Below are positions 22,815-34,086 of a stretch of 64,000 nucleotides of DNA, in pieces. How positions within the stretch are numbered: the stretch's first letter is position 1; every line of letters starts with the position of its first letter. Origin of the DNA: Hortaea werneckii. Its lineage: Eukaryota > Ascomycota > Dothideomycetes > Mycosphaerellales > Teratosphaeriaceae. Made by a program: the position numbers and the translations under genes. The notes below the pieces were generated by a model that saw nothing but the letters and a program-made list of their open reading frames with translations, was not told where the DNA came from and ran no database searches. The stretch covers positions 124,001 through 188,000 of the forward strand of contig JBAOKB010000071.1 in NCBI GenBank assembly GCA_037044905.1. The letters run 5' to 3'.

Positions 22815-25130
22815 CTATGCGCTAGCAGTGAGCTGTCCCTCGGTGGGACCGTAGTTGACTTGAGGGTCCGGGTAGCCTGGCGCCATGAAGTTCGTCTTAG
22901 GGTTCTTCTGTGCCTTGGCTGCTGAGCAGCGTGCCATTGTTGGACTTGACCGGGAGATGGAGTCTGTGAAGAAGAAGTTCTCAATGACAGGCTTGAAGGC
23001 TGTGCCACCGACCTGGGAGCCCTTGTTGGCCTCGACCAGCTGCACCTTGCTCAACTGAGGCAGGCTAGCTGGCTCGACGACGTCGTAGCGGCGAAGCGCA
23101 GGGCTGATCTCCTCCATGCGGTCGCGGAGCATCTCGACATCGTCGTATGGTAGAGGCTGGCCAAGAGCTTCAGAGACAGCACGCAGGATCTTCCAGTCGT
23201 CACGTGCTGCGCCGTAGATGGATGTTGCAGCACGGCTCATCTGAACGCGACCCTCGGTGTTGACGTAGGTAGAGCTCTTCTCGGTATAGGCAGCGCCAGG
23301 GAGAACGACATCAGCCAGCTGTGCGCCACGGTCGCCGTGGTGACCCTGGTAGATGACGAAAGCGTCCTTGGGAATGTCCTCTGCGGTAATCTCGTCCGCA
23401 CCGAGGAGCCACATCATCTTAGGCGTCACCTTGGCAGTTTCGGGGTTGTGGACGGACCAGCCGATCTCGTAAGCACCGGTGCGGGAAGCAGCACGCTGCA
23501 AGACGTTGTAGCCGTTCCATTCCTCAGTCTGGAAGTTGGCCTTGTTCTTCTCGACGAAGTTTCCAACCGTCTCGTAGATAGACTTGGCATCCTCGTGCTC
23601 GACGGCGCCAGAGCCAACGATGATCATCGGGCGCTCAGCCTGGGAAAGCTTCTTGCCGAATTCGCCAGACAGAACACTCTTGAGATCATTGGCGTTAGAG
23701 CCGAGCTTCTCGTACTCGAAAGTGGACTCAAAGTCCTCACCTACGAGGCCAACTTCGAGGTCAGAGCGCAGCCATTGCTTCCTGATCCTGGCGTTGAGAA
23801 GAGCAGCCTCCCATCTCGGGTTGGTGCCAACCAGCAAGATGTAGTCGGCCTCCTCTACACCCGTGATCTTGGAGTTGAAGGCGTAGTTGGAACGGACATC
23901 GACACCGTGAGCAATAGGGCTAGAGCCCTGTGGCTGATCAAGAGCCAAGTTCTCAGAGCCTAGTTGGTTGGCCAGATCCTTGGCCGCCACAAGGGCCTCG
24001 GTGTCTGCGAGGTGACCGGCGACAAACTTGAACTCATCACCCTTTGGCTGGAGTTCCTTGTGCTTCTCGCTGATCTCAACGAGAACCTGCTCCCAAGTGG
24101 CAGGCTGGAACTGGTCATCTCTCCTGACAAGAGGAGTGGTCAAGCGCTGGTTGCTGAGACCGTCAGCAGCAAAACGGGACTTGTCATTGATCCATTCCTC
24201 GTTGATGTCGTCGTTCAGTCTCGGCAGAATACGCATGACCTGGAGACCTCTGGCATCAACACGGATGTTGCTTCCGAGACCATCGAGCACGTCGACAGTC
24301 TCAGTGTGGTAAAGCTCCCATGGCCTAGCACGGAAAGCGTATGGCTTCGAAGTAAGTGCACCGACTGGGCACAGGTCGATCACGTTTCCGGAAAGCTCGG
24401 TGTCCAGCGCGGTTTCAAGGTAGGTACCGATCTCAAGGCTGTTGCCACGGCCAGTGGATCCAAGTTCTGGGGCGCCAGCAACGTCGTTCGCAAAACGAAC
24501 ACAGCGAGTGCAGTGGATGCAGCGGTTCATAGAGGTCTTGACGAGCGGGCCGATGTTCTTGTCCTCCACCGCTCTCTTGCCCTCCAGCTCGTGGAAGCGA
24601 CCTCGGTCTGCACCGTATCTCATGCTTTGGTCTTGGAGGTCACACTCGCCACCTTGGTCGCAAATGGGGCAGTCGAGCGGGTGGTTGGCCAGCAAGAACT
24701 CCATCACACCCTCTCTCGCCTTGTGAGTGAGTGGGCTATCCGTCTTGACCACCATACCTGGCTGGACCGGCCACGCGCATGAGGCGACTGGCTTGGGGGC
24801 GCGCTCCACCTCGACCAGACACATTCTGCAGTTTCCGGCAATCATGAGCTTCTCGTGGTAACAGTATCTTGGGATCGTGGCTCCGGCCTTCTCGCATGCT
24901 TGGATGAGGGCGGACCCGGCTGTTTCGCGTCGGTCAGCATGGCATTCCTATACTCTACTATCCCGGACCAGGTGGCGTGGTGGCGTACCCTCGACCGAGA
25001 CCTTCTTGTCGTCAATAGTCAGTTCCACCTCGGCCGGCCGGCGCACGCTGCTCGCAAAGCCGCGAGCGGCGTTGGCTCTGGCCAGCGGCTGTGTTCGCCT
25101 GAGCGAGCGCAAAACCTGCTGCCGCATCAT
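22815..25130 (-). CDS. NDUFS1: NADH:ubiquinone oxidoreductase 75-78 kDa iron-sulfur subunit (complex I)
   Basis: Largest peripheral-arm subunit of mitochondrial complex I, carrying the N1b, N4 and N5 clusters. Two exons, 25130-24989 and 24919-22815, joined by a 69 nt intron at VSVE-A-GSALIQACEKAG; 748 aa, close to fungal homologues. The first 30 residues, rich in Arg and Ala (MMRQQVLRSLRRTQPLARA), look like a mitochondrial presequence. The 2Fe-2S ferredoxin cysteines are in YCYHEKLMIAGNCRMCLVE and ASCAWPV. Next comes HPLDCPICDQGGECDLQ (N5 His/Cys set), then CIHCTRCVRF and the N4 ligands. The molybdopterin-oxidoreductase-like domain follows to the end. The frame is intact over the whole length, in contrast with many neighbours. 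Confidence 0.96.
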
Positions 25131-26223
25131 CTTGGCCCGCGACGAGAGATGGGAGGAGAGATGGAGGTGGGGAGTGGAGAGTGCGTGAAGCTGCAGAAGT
25201 CGCCTCCTCACGAACTTGTCTGCCCTCGCTGGTGTAATCGACCTCCAGCTGGCTGCTGATTGGTTCGGCGGTCTGTGCAGCAACGGCGGATGCTTCCGCT
25301 TGGCATCACATCCAAAATCTCAGCTCGCAGCGTCGCCTCTTCCTCTTCCCTTTCGCTTCTCCAACTCATTTACAAACGGCACGGTTTATTGTGGTATTTT
25401 CGCACATCTTTACTACGCGAACGATACTCTGCTATGTGTCGGAGAGTACAAATGCGGGCGCTGTAGCTGGATATCTGGAAGGCTCTATGCAAGCCTCATG
25501 AACCTTCGATCCTAGCCAACGGACGCTACATATCATCCTCTTCATTCTTCATCTGGTCGTGAAATGAATAGAAGCAACGATATCCCCTTGATGGTAAGGG
25601 GCTTTTTGCTGGGGCATGAGAGTAGGGAGTAGGTGCAAACTAGAACCCTGCGATTTCCATGCCACCGCCATGGGACACGGATTGCCATAGCTTGCACTGT
25701 CTTATTATTTAAAGATTACCTGCAAGTGCTTTCACGTGTATGCACATGGAGCTTGACGGCATACGCAGGAGTTATAGTGAAGTGCAAAGGTCCACCACCT
25801 CATGGCCTTCGGTATTGCACCTGCATTGTCCTGTCTGAGATCATGCTGCATCTTACTGGCATGTTCGTGTACGACTGCTCTCTGCGTTGGACGTATCGCC
25901 CACGGATATAACACTATGTAGTCGCATTGCATTCTAAAGGTCTTGATATTGTTCAGGGAGCAAATCTTTTACATCACATCCGAAACGAGCATGACAGATG
26001 ACAGGCGGTGGTTGGCGATGATTCAGAGAGCAAAGTCCTTCTGCATGCACCGTGAAAACACATTGAACAGTTTCTTTACCATCGCATTGGTCATTTAGAA
26101 ATAGAGGCTGAAAGAAGATCGTCCAGACCGATCGCACGTCGGTTCCTCATCTTGCGTCAACGCCTTTGGCGCCTCGCTATGCTACAGAATTACTCTTACA
26201 CCCTTTCCTATGACCTGACATGA
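25131..26223. other. Intergenic between the complex I start and the Rvb2 stop
   Basis: Promoter of the complex I gene and the 3' flank of Rvb2, both on the minus strand. No gene or repeat recognised. Confidence 0.45.
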
Positions 26224-27693
26224 TCATGATACTTCCATGGCGTCACCCTGGCTGACATTGTTGCTACCGCCGAGCGTGACGCCGCCGTCCTCGCCAATAA
26301 AGCGCTTCTCGAATTCCGAGACGAACTTGGCGCTTCGGCTGGGGTCGTAGAACAGTTGGTAGCTTCGTTGCACATCTTGAGCGTCCACTTCCTTCGCTTT
26401 CCGCTTCTGCGCAAGAAGATTTGATGTCGTGATGAGATTGCTGGCATACCTCAAACCCGCTTCTGCACCAAACTTCGTGAGCAACGCCACCGCGTTCGGG
26501 GTCAAGTCGATCTCTTCCTCCTGCGCACGTATCGTCAGGATCTCGCGAATGTCCTCCTCGCCGTAAGGCTGAGTAGAGATGATCACAACACGGTCCAAGA
26601 AGTCGAGCGGTAGCCCGTGTGGGCTTCGGTAGCTAGTTCCACGAATTGTCGCAGTGCCCCTGTTGCTTGCCATGATGACAATGGGCGCGAGCTCGTCTTC
26701 CAATGCTCGGTTGATGAAGCTGTAGCACTCGATGTCTAGCATGTGCACTTCGTCGATGAACAGGACGCCGGGTACGATCTCTGCCTTGCCTTCTTCTCGC
26801 CATTCTGCCACCTTGGTGTTGATCTGTTCGCGCACTTCGCTTCTGATCTCGCCAGTGTCACCGGAGAAGAGAGCGAGGAAGCCCTGTGTCCTGCTGTTGA
26901 TTACGTCGATCTCGTGCAACGAGACGGTGTGCACAGTCTCCCGCCGCACCTGCAGCTCGCCGTCTGGGCATTGAACAAACTTCGTATCTGGCCCCATCGC
27001 ATCGTAGTCCCGGCTTCTCGTATAACTCCTCCCCAGCTTGGTTATCCGCCCGCTGGCCTTGTCAATGCTGATGATGTCGCCCGCCATCACCTTCTCTTTC
27101 GTCATGCTGTCAATCATCCGTGTCCCCATGTCGTACAGCGTCTCCATGTCTGTTGTTTTCAGAGTGAGCTTTCCGGCCTTGTTGTTGCCAGTAACGGAAC
27201 GATCGATCTGGATTTCCACTACCTCGCCCTCGATCACTTCGCTTTCTTCTCGTATCCTCACGCCTATGCTCTTTCTAAATGCCTGTTCCAATGCTTCCGT
27301 CTTGCTCATCTCCATGCTGAATATCTCTGATGACGCCAACATGGTGAAGGGGACGTCGTCGCCCAGCCCTTTACTCATGCCAATCGCGAGCGCGGTCTTG
27401 CCAGTGCTGGGCGGTCCAGATATGAGCACCGCTCGGCCGGCGATCTTCCCCTCCTTCACCATTTGCAGAATGACGCTGGCAGCTTTCCGCGCCTTCTGCT
27501 GGCCGACAAGGCCATCGGATGTGGGTCGAGGAGTGAGAGTGTTCGCATCGATGCCCAGGCCGCGAATATGGGAATGAGCTGCGATGAGGTTGAGCCCCTG
27601 CCGCTCCTTGGAGTCAGACACGGTGGTAATGGGCTAGGCTAGCATTAGCAGGGTACATTGGTTCCGTCAATGGATCATGCTCACGGCAGCCAT
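26224..27693 (-). CDS. RVB2: RuvB-like AAA+ ATPase Rvb2 (reptin)
   Basis: Nuclear AAA+ ATPase forming a hetero-hexamer with Rvb1 in INO80, SWR1, ASTRA and R2TP. Exon 2 is 27633-26224. Exon 1 is only nine bases (27693-27685, Met-Ala-Ala) followed by a 51 nt intron. The spliced start MAAPITTVSDSKERQGLNL matches fungal Rvb2 exactly in style, whereas the unspliced frame would have to begin at GTG. The total is 472 aa, the usual length. Walker A is GPPSTGKT, Walker B is LFIDEVHMLD, sensor 1 sits in MASNRGTATIRGT, and the domain II insert runs roughly 125-290. The frame is intact. Confidence 0.96.
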
Positions 27694-28363
27694 GGTGGTT
27701 GGGATGCGCTCCGAGGCGCGTCGGTGTCTAGCGGTCTGTGTCTCTGGTGCTACCGTGCTTCTGAGATGCGTGGGATAGTCGCGTGAAGGTTCTGTCTTAT
27801 TCACGTGGTGTAGTGGCGGGTTGGCGTAGGGATATTGAACGAGAATGGATTGCGATGCCCAAACGATCCTGTCGTTTCTGAAGCTTGGACCATAAGTCGC
27901 TCTGCAGGACTAGCGCGAATCCAGCGCGTCGCCCGAAGAAGAAACAAGAACACATGCAATCACGCTCCTGGCAATTCCGTTTGCCTCTTCCCGTCCACAA
28001 TTCTCAACCTACTATGACTTCATAAGGTAGGGGTTTCTCATCAATCAGGTTCAGGAAAGAGAGGACTTGTCACATGCGTCTGTGGATATATCGATTGCCT
28101 TCATGTGGAATGACAATCTCGCCTCAAAAGCCACTGGCGGCGGAGAGACGGATCGACTGTTCTGGTCCCGTCTTCTAACTATTTTATTAAAAACCACCTT
28201 CTGACAAGCTGCGACTTCTGCGCACCAGCCTGTCTAGGACATTCAGTCTTCAACTTCCTCCCTCGCTCTTTCCCTCCGGAACTGCAGCGTTCCACAAAGA
28301 ACAACTGCTTCTCCTACGTCGCACACTGACCATCGCCGCCCACAAGCCGCAGGTCGGCCATTC
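27694..28363. other. Divergent promoter region of Rvb2 and the coiled-coil gene
   Basis: About 670 bp separating two divergent start codons. Pyrimidine-rich stretches lie near 28250-28320. No conserved frame or RNA seen. Confidence 0.45.
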
Positions 28364-30854
28364 ATGGTTGGGATGGCTAGCGGCGCCAATCACCAGAGGA
28401 TCATGGACCCACGCAGGAGGGGTTGTAATCCAGAACTTGCTGCAAAGCGTGTCGCCAGTCAGTCACCTGAAGGTGGCGCCCCCCAAAAGAAAGCCGCAAG
28501 GCAGCCGAGTGCCAATTACTCGCCTGCGCAGCCCTCCTCCCGCCGCTCCTCTGTGTCCAGTGGAACTTCAAGACCAGCCAGAATAGCAGCTGCAGCGGTC
28601 GACTCTCGTCGCATATCAGCCCACCCGCCCGGACCCGGCGGCGTACACTCACCGGACAGTGTGAGTTCCCGATATGAAGATGCTCAGAGTGGATCGTCAA
28701 CGCCACTGAATACGACTGGGCTCGTGTCTCATTCAACTGGCCCCGTTGCCCCAATAGCGCCAATGCTGAATGCCTCAGCAGGCGCGACTGCTCCCAACTC
28801 GCTTTTTGATATGCTCATGAACTTCAGTAGCCAGACTGTGCAAATGGGCATGGCGCAAATGGACTACTCAACAAAGCAACGCTAAGTTGAATAGAGCTAC
28901 GGAAGAGTACAACAACATGAAAGGTCACTTTGACGCCTTTCCTGCAATTAAGGAGCAGAGAACTGTGGCCAAAGCCACAGCTGAAATCCAGCACAAGACA
29001 ACTGAACAACAGCTCAACACCCAAATGAGAAACCACAAATCTCTAGTAGAGAGTATTGCGGCCATGTTAGGGAGATCTGCCGAAGTTCAGCCGACGTCAC
29101 GTGCGGTCAATGAAAGCACAGAGCTCTCGACCTCGCGTGGCATGCCAGCCAAAATCGATGAGATGGATCGTAAAATTGTCGATCTCTCGATTTCACTGGG
29201 CCAAGGTCGTAAAGCACAATCTGAACTCGGAAAAGTGCAATCTCGTCTTGATAGAATCGAGAAGGACATTGAAACTTTGAAGAGATCACAAAGGCCTCCA
29301 ACTACAGGTTTCCAATCTTTCGATCGGAGTCATATGCAAGACATACAGCAAAAGTTGAACGATCTTGACCGGAAAGTTGAAGAGTCTCAGAAAAGGGAAC
29401 AAACGACACATGACAAGCTGGATCGATTAGATGAGCTAAAAGCAGATCTTGATTCAGTGACCGGGGAAACTAAGAACCTGAAAGATGCTATAGCCGGTGC
29501 AGTGCGAAATCCTCAATTCGAGGCCTTGGTCGGTGACATGAAGGCAATCAATGAACGGGTTGGAAAGGCAGAACACGACATGGACTCTTTCAACACCCAA
29601 CTTGAAGACTCTAATACTGCCGTCATCGATCATGTGGGTGAACAGTTCAATGAGGTCAAGGATGATTTGACAAAGCTCGAAGAAACGCGAGTAGCCGACT
29701 TAAACTCCCTCTGGGGATCAATCAATCAATTCCAAGTAGAGTTTCGCAACATGCGGCAGGAAATAGCTGCCTTGGAAGACAGCAAATCCCAGGTCACAAG
29801 CCTTAGCGACTCCCACAAAAAGATGACATCTGACGTCGAAGAGCTTAAAGAAAGCTCACGTGCGCTCAAGACCAAGGCAGACAAAGACTTCGTCGTCAGC
29901 AGCTTGCAGGGTTTGGAGGATAAGTTGAAATCTTTGCAAGAAAGAACGACACATTCTCACGCCGCTGGCGAGGCTGTTCGGCGCCATTCGCGTAATTCCC
30001 CATTTGCTACTGCGAATGGGCAGGCGGATCAGTACGGTCCAAATGGACTGCAGGCCACTATACAGAATTCTAGTGGGAGATCGTCACCGGTGGTCAATCA
30101 GTCACCACACCTGCGTAACGAATTGTCTCAAGATACCCTTTCGAACATGAACAAATTGCGAGACCAGGTGCAAAAATGTTGGCAAAGGAGCGACGCACTT
30201 TCTCAGATGTTGCATACCCTTCAGACACGGTTTGACAACCTCACTACAGACGATATGATCCATCAAATGCTGGACCAGTTCAGTGACCACTGGCCGCACG
30301 CTGCTAACTTCGAGGAGACTGTGCGCCAACTGCAGAATTCGATTGCATCCCTGCAAGAGCGTGTTAAGACAATTGAGCAGGTGTCTACCCAATCGAGGTC
30401 TGAGAAGGCTGCAGAAAACGCTCTTAGCTCGGCCCATGGTGCTGCTAGCGATGTCGAAATGATGAGGAAGGCAACACTTTCTAAGCTCAAAGGCAACGCT
30501 ATTGAAGGCGATGATTCTCCTGAGACTAGTGATACAGAAAAAGAGCGACTCGCAGCCATTGAGAAGAAGCTAGCTCAGATACAGGAGAATATGGACGCTT
30601 TCGAAACGAATGGGCAGTCCCATCAACCGGATAATGGAGTTGTGGTACAGGATCTGCGAGAGCTAAGAGCGAAAATCGACAATCTTGAATCCGAGGCCAA
30701 GGTGATTGGCCCACGTGTCGAAACCCACGACGCTGCCCTGCAAGAAGGCCAGAAACGGCTCGGCAGGGCCCAAGATGAGATTAAGGCTTTAATACTGGAA
30801 GCGGGCAAAGTCAAGGGCCGCCTTAAGGAGCTAGAGGAGGAGTACCTGCGCTAA
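28364..30854 (+). CDS. Long coiled-coil protein of unknown function, with one apparent frameshift
   Basis: I do not recognise a named family. The first 150 residues are disordered (Ser, Pro and Ala rich, with RRSSVSSGTSRPAR). From about residue 165 to the end the protein is almost continuous predicted coiled coil, rich in Glu, Lys, Gln and heptad Leu/Ile, broken by a Ser/Gly/Asn-rich linker near 375-410. This architecture suggests a cytoskeletal, spindle-pole or septal scaffold; that is inference. The coding frame breaks near 28875: MDYSTKQ stops at TAA while the adjacent +1 frame runs on as NAKLNRATEEYNNMKGHF. Removing one base gives 829 aa. I tested for an intron across the break and found none that keeps phase. 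Confidence 0.7.
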
Positions 30855-31254
30855 GTCGCAACATCACATGCAAATTGCTTGAAGCTTGAACCCATTCACG
30901 AGCTTTCAAAGCAGGGGTGAAAACACTATGTATTCATTCCAGCACAATCATACACAACATGGTTTGCAAGTTTTAGCGTTCTGAGCGAGTATGATACCTT
31001 TTGCTGCTCTGGACCACCCGCAGCCACCTATAATGGTGCGTGGAGGGGTGCGGGTCTGTTATGCATTAATCATCCCAGCATCCGATACATTTCGGTGAAA
31101 AAGAGATACCATTCTTTTCTGTAAGGGGCTATGCCTGATGGGATTTTCGGTCTCTTATCTGTACGTAGTGTCGAGCAACATCCTAGATGACTTCACGTGG
31201 GAAATGCCAACGCCTTGCTAAACAGGCAAAAATGAATCCACATTGGTTGACTCG
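30855..31254. other. Intergenic, convergent 3' flanks
   Basis: Shared 3' flank of the coiled-coil and WLM genes. Nothing recognised. Confidence 0.45.
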
Positions 31255-32373
31255 CTACTGCTTCGAAGACCCTTCCTTGGCCTCGTGTTGTTTCTTTACA
31301 CGTTCTTCGGCCGCCTTCGCCATCAACTCCCGTCTACTGAGCGGCTGACTGGGCGTCGCGGTCGGTGCATCAGCACCCCCCTCCTTCGCCACCCCTAGCA
31401 CGTATTCGCCACCAGACCACCCACCGTCATCCGCTTCATCATCATCTACGCCTTCATCGTTCGGATTGTAGAACTCTTGTCCCCCTACAGAATGTCCTCC
31501 CCGCCTCCAGTCGTTCTTGTCGACCTCCTTTTCAATCTCGTTGCACAGGTTCCAAAAGTTCCGATCGTGCTCCCCCCAGACGTTGTGTGCCAGCTCATGA
31601 CAGAGCGTCTTGCGGATGACCTTGTAGTCTCGATACCCATCGTAGGCGTCGGTTCGTAAGCGGAGCTCAATCACTTCGCCGCGATTGCGATTGAGACCCA
31701 ACGTCTTCGATTCGTGGGTAGTGTGTTCCGCAGGATTCATCTCGGTGAGCAGTCCCACCGAGAACCCGTGTTTTCGCATCGATGCTTTGATCCCAGCGTC
31801 GTCCCGTAGCCGCTCAAGGAAACGGTGGGACTTCTCTGGATTCGGCAAGTAGGGTAGCGGGCGGAGCGTATGGAACGTGTACCGCGCTTCATCCTGCACT
31901 TTCTTCCAGTCTCGCGTCTTATTTGCTTTCACTTGTCTGCCTGCGCGGAGTGCGTCTCGTCGTCTGCTCATTCGCGCTTTGCGCTCTTGGATGTCGCTCT
32001 CTAGCTCTTCGACTTCGGCGTTTGTGGCACCCATAAGAACGATCTTCTTGTCTTGTAGCGATTGCAGAGATAGATTTGGGTCTTTGAAAGGCGGTTTGAG
32101 AAGGCCAGTTTTGGGGGTAACGAGAAACTTTTGGTTGCCCGGCGGTATTCTCAGCTCCTCGGCCACGGTATCTGATAGATCTTGGATGGTTGCGTCGGCT
32201 TCGTAGAAAGGTAATTCGATGGGCTTGTTGTGGAGAAGCACGGTAGTTCTGAACAGTGGTTCTGGTTCTCCATCCTCCTCAAGCTCAGATAGGCCACCGG
32301 GTGAGTGGCCATCTGCATCGATATCCAGGTGTTGTGTAGAGCCCGAGAGCTCTGATAATTCGGCTTCGACCAT
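31255..32373 (-). CDS. Ubiquitin-like plus WLM metalloprotease-domain protein
   Basis: A WLM (Wss1-like metalloprotease) protein with an N-terminal ubiquitin-like domain, a combination known in fungi; Wss1 relatives degrade DNA-protein crosslinks and SUMO-modified proteins. Single exon, 372 aa, frame intact. The ubiquitin-like fold spans roughly residues 40-115 (TTVLLHNKPIELPF ... KKIVLMGA). The WLM domain spans about 165-300, with the zinc motif HELAHNVWGEHD (HExxH plus a third His) near residue 265. The C-terminal 60 residues are low complexity (acidic Asp-rich, then Lys/Glu-rich). A short Ala-Glu helix ends the protein. I see no SHP box or SIM that would make it Wss1 itself, so the substrate is left open. 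Confidence 0.9.
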   Translation of the reverse strand: MVEAELSELSGSTQHLDIDADGHSPGGLSELEEDGEPEPLFRTTVLLHNKPIELPFYEADATIQDLSDTVAEELRIPPGNQKFLVTPKTGLLKPPFKDPNLSLQSLQDKKIVLMGATNAEVEELESDIQERKARMSRRRDALRAGRQVKANKTRDWKKVQDEARYTFHTLRPLPYLPNPEKSHRFLERLRDDAGIKASMRKHGFSVGLLTEMNPAEHTTHESKTLGLNRNRGEVIELRLRTDAYDGYRDYKVIRKTLCHELAHNVWGEHDRNFWNLCNEIEKEVDKNDWRRGGHSVGGQEFYNPNDEGVDDDEADDGGWSGGEYVLGVAKEGGADAPTATPSQPLSRRELMAKAAEERVKKQHEAKEGSSKQ

Positions 32374-32887
32374 GGTAATGTTTGGATTGTACTCAGGGTG
32401 TGAATGGGGAGAGATATGAGAGGGACAAGGGAGAGCCTTAGTTGTTGGGAGTACCTACAGTGGACTTGCAAATAGTCAAAGACGTCTACGACATAGTGGT
32501 GTATAGCCTGTGCTGAGAAGCGTTGGTGGCTCGGCTTCGAAGCACCTTCGGGAAGCAACCGCCACGATTGCTGACAAAACCGGAAGACGTCATCCTCTAC
32601 GTCACGTGAGCACCTCCCTCCGTCCTCTGATTGATTGTGCTTCGGCTCTCCTGATACATCGGGCTGCGAAATGTAATCTGCATAAGATGCCAGCCAGCTC
32701 GTATGAAAAGAAGACAGTGGACGGAAAGTCGTGAAAGCTGTAGTAGCCTATGCCTGCAATGTATCCATTGCCTTGACTCCGTCCCATTCCATCTGCAAGC
32801 TTAGCTTTATAGCTTGACCTGTTCCATGCCGTACCCGAGGTCTTGATCTCCGCTTAATGATCGTCTCAGACCTCAAATAATTGAAAC
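32374..32887. other. Divergent promoter region of WLM and SDR genes
   Basis: About 510 bp between divergent start codons; no gene or repeat recognised. Confidence 0.45.
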
Positions 32888-33842
32888 ATGAGCGAACAAA
32901 TCACCAGACCGACAAGGTCGTTGCATGACCTTGTCGCCATCGTGACCGGTGCCGGCGCAGCAGGCGATGGCACTGGCAATGGCAGAGCCTCAGCGGTTCT
33001 GCTTGCCGAAGCAGGTTGTTCAGTCGTCTGCGTAGACAGAGACCTCGGACTTGCTGAACATACCGTCGAGATGATACACCAAGATGGTCACGGTAAAGCA
33101 TTAGCAGTAAAGGCCGATGTAACAGACGAGAACGATTGCAAGGTCGCTGTTGAAGCAGCGGTCCGTCGATTTGGCAGGCTCGACATACTGGTTAATGTGG
33201 TTGGCGTTGGCGGTGCTACCGGCACTGCTGTTGATGTTGACATGGCAGATTGGGCGAAAGGAATGGAGCTCAACGTCGGAAGCATGGTCAAAGATGAGCA
33301 AGTTTGCCATCCCGGAAATGGCGAAGAATACAGGCCAGTGGCGAGGTTCGATTGTAAACATGGCATCCGTTGCAGGACTACGGGGTGGCAATCCTCATTT
33401 GCTCTACCCTACCAGCAAGGGCGCTATCGTAGTAAGTGAAGAACTCGCAAGTGGCTAGGAAATGCTAATTCCTGTGAAAGAATATGACTCGGGCCATGGC
33501 TGCTCATCACGCCCCACAAGGCATCCGAGTCAATTGCGTATGTCCTGGTGAGTTACTTCCGAAGAAAGGCAGCAAAGAACACACTGACCTGTTATGGCAG
33601 GCATGGTATACACGCCAATGATGTACGGAAGGCGGGATGACAGAAGAAGCCCGCGAGGCCAGAAGAACCGCAGCTTGCTCAAGACAGAAGGTAATGGATG
33701 GGATGTCGGAGCTGCTGTCCGTTTCCTGGCGGGCGACGAGGCTCGATGGATGACAGGAGTAGTTCTACCTGTTGACGCTGGGGCGACTGTAGCAGCAGGG
33801 TCAGAATTGCCAGCCTCAGCGAGTATCAACCCACCGAAGTAA
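32888..33842 (+). CDS. Short-chain dehydrogenase/reductase, with frame anomalies
   Basis: NAD(P)-dependent oxidoreductase of the classical SDR family; substrate unknown. Exons: 32888-33431, 33481-33547, 33601-33842. The Rossmann glycine motif TGAGAAGDGTGNG is at residues 20-32; NVVG replaces the usual NNAG; the catalytic Ser is in NMASVAG and Tyr/Lys in LYPTSKG; then RVNCVCPGMVYTPM as in bacterial-type 3-oxoacyl reductases. Near 33291 SMVK continues as MSKFAIPEMAKN in the +1 frame, as if AAA carried one A too many. Near 33625-33665 a short stretch (RRDDRRSPRGQ) reads much better in the neighbouring frame as GMTEEAREAR before the original frame resumes at KNRSLLKTEG. That pattern suggests two compensating indels. 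With the surplus base removed it is 283 aa. Confidence 0.85.
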
Positions 33843-34086
33843 GGAGGCAATGCCGTACAAGTTTCTATTGAAGTCAATGTATTTGACTCAGGTGCAACGC
33901 AGTATCGGCCCTTGCTATAACGTAAAACAATGCAAAAGAAATCGCTTTTCCACTTCCGTCGCCACGCTATGCTGTCCCCATCCAAACCAACGCCAACTCG
34001 CCCTGCTCTCGAAATCGAGACGCCACGCTACCATGCTCATCTCATCGCTCCGCTTTGGAAACTTGTCGTTTTCACCATCTGGCACC

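Noticed and set aside
23337..24782. Long open frames opposite the complex I gene
   Set aside because: They are antisense shadows of a strongly coding strand; the translations show no family features.
28838..28894. Possible 57 nt intron explaining the frame break in the coiled-coil gene
   Set aside because: GTGCAA to ATAG has plausible length, but joining gives the wrong phase for the downstream conserved frame, and both splice sites are weak.
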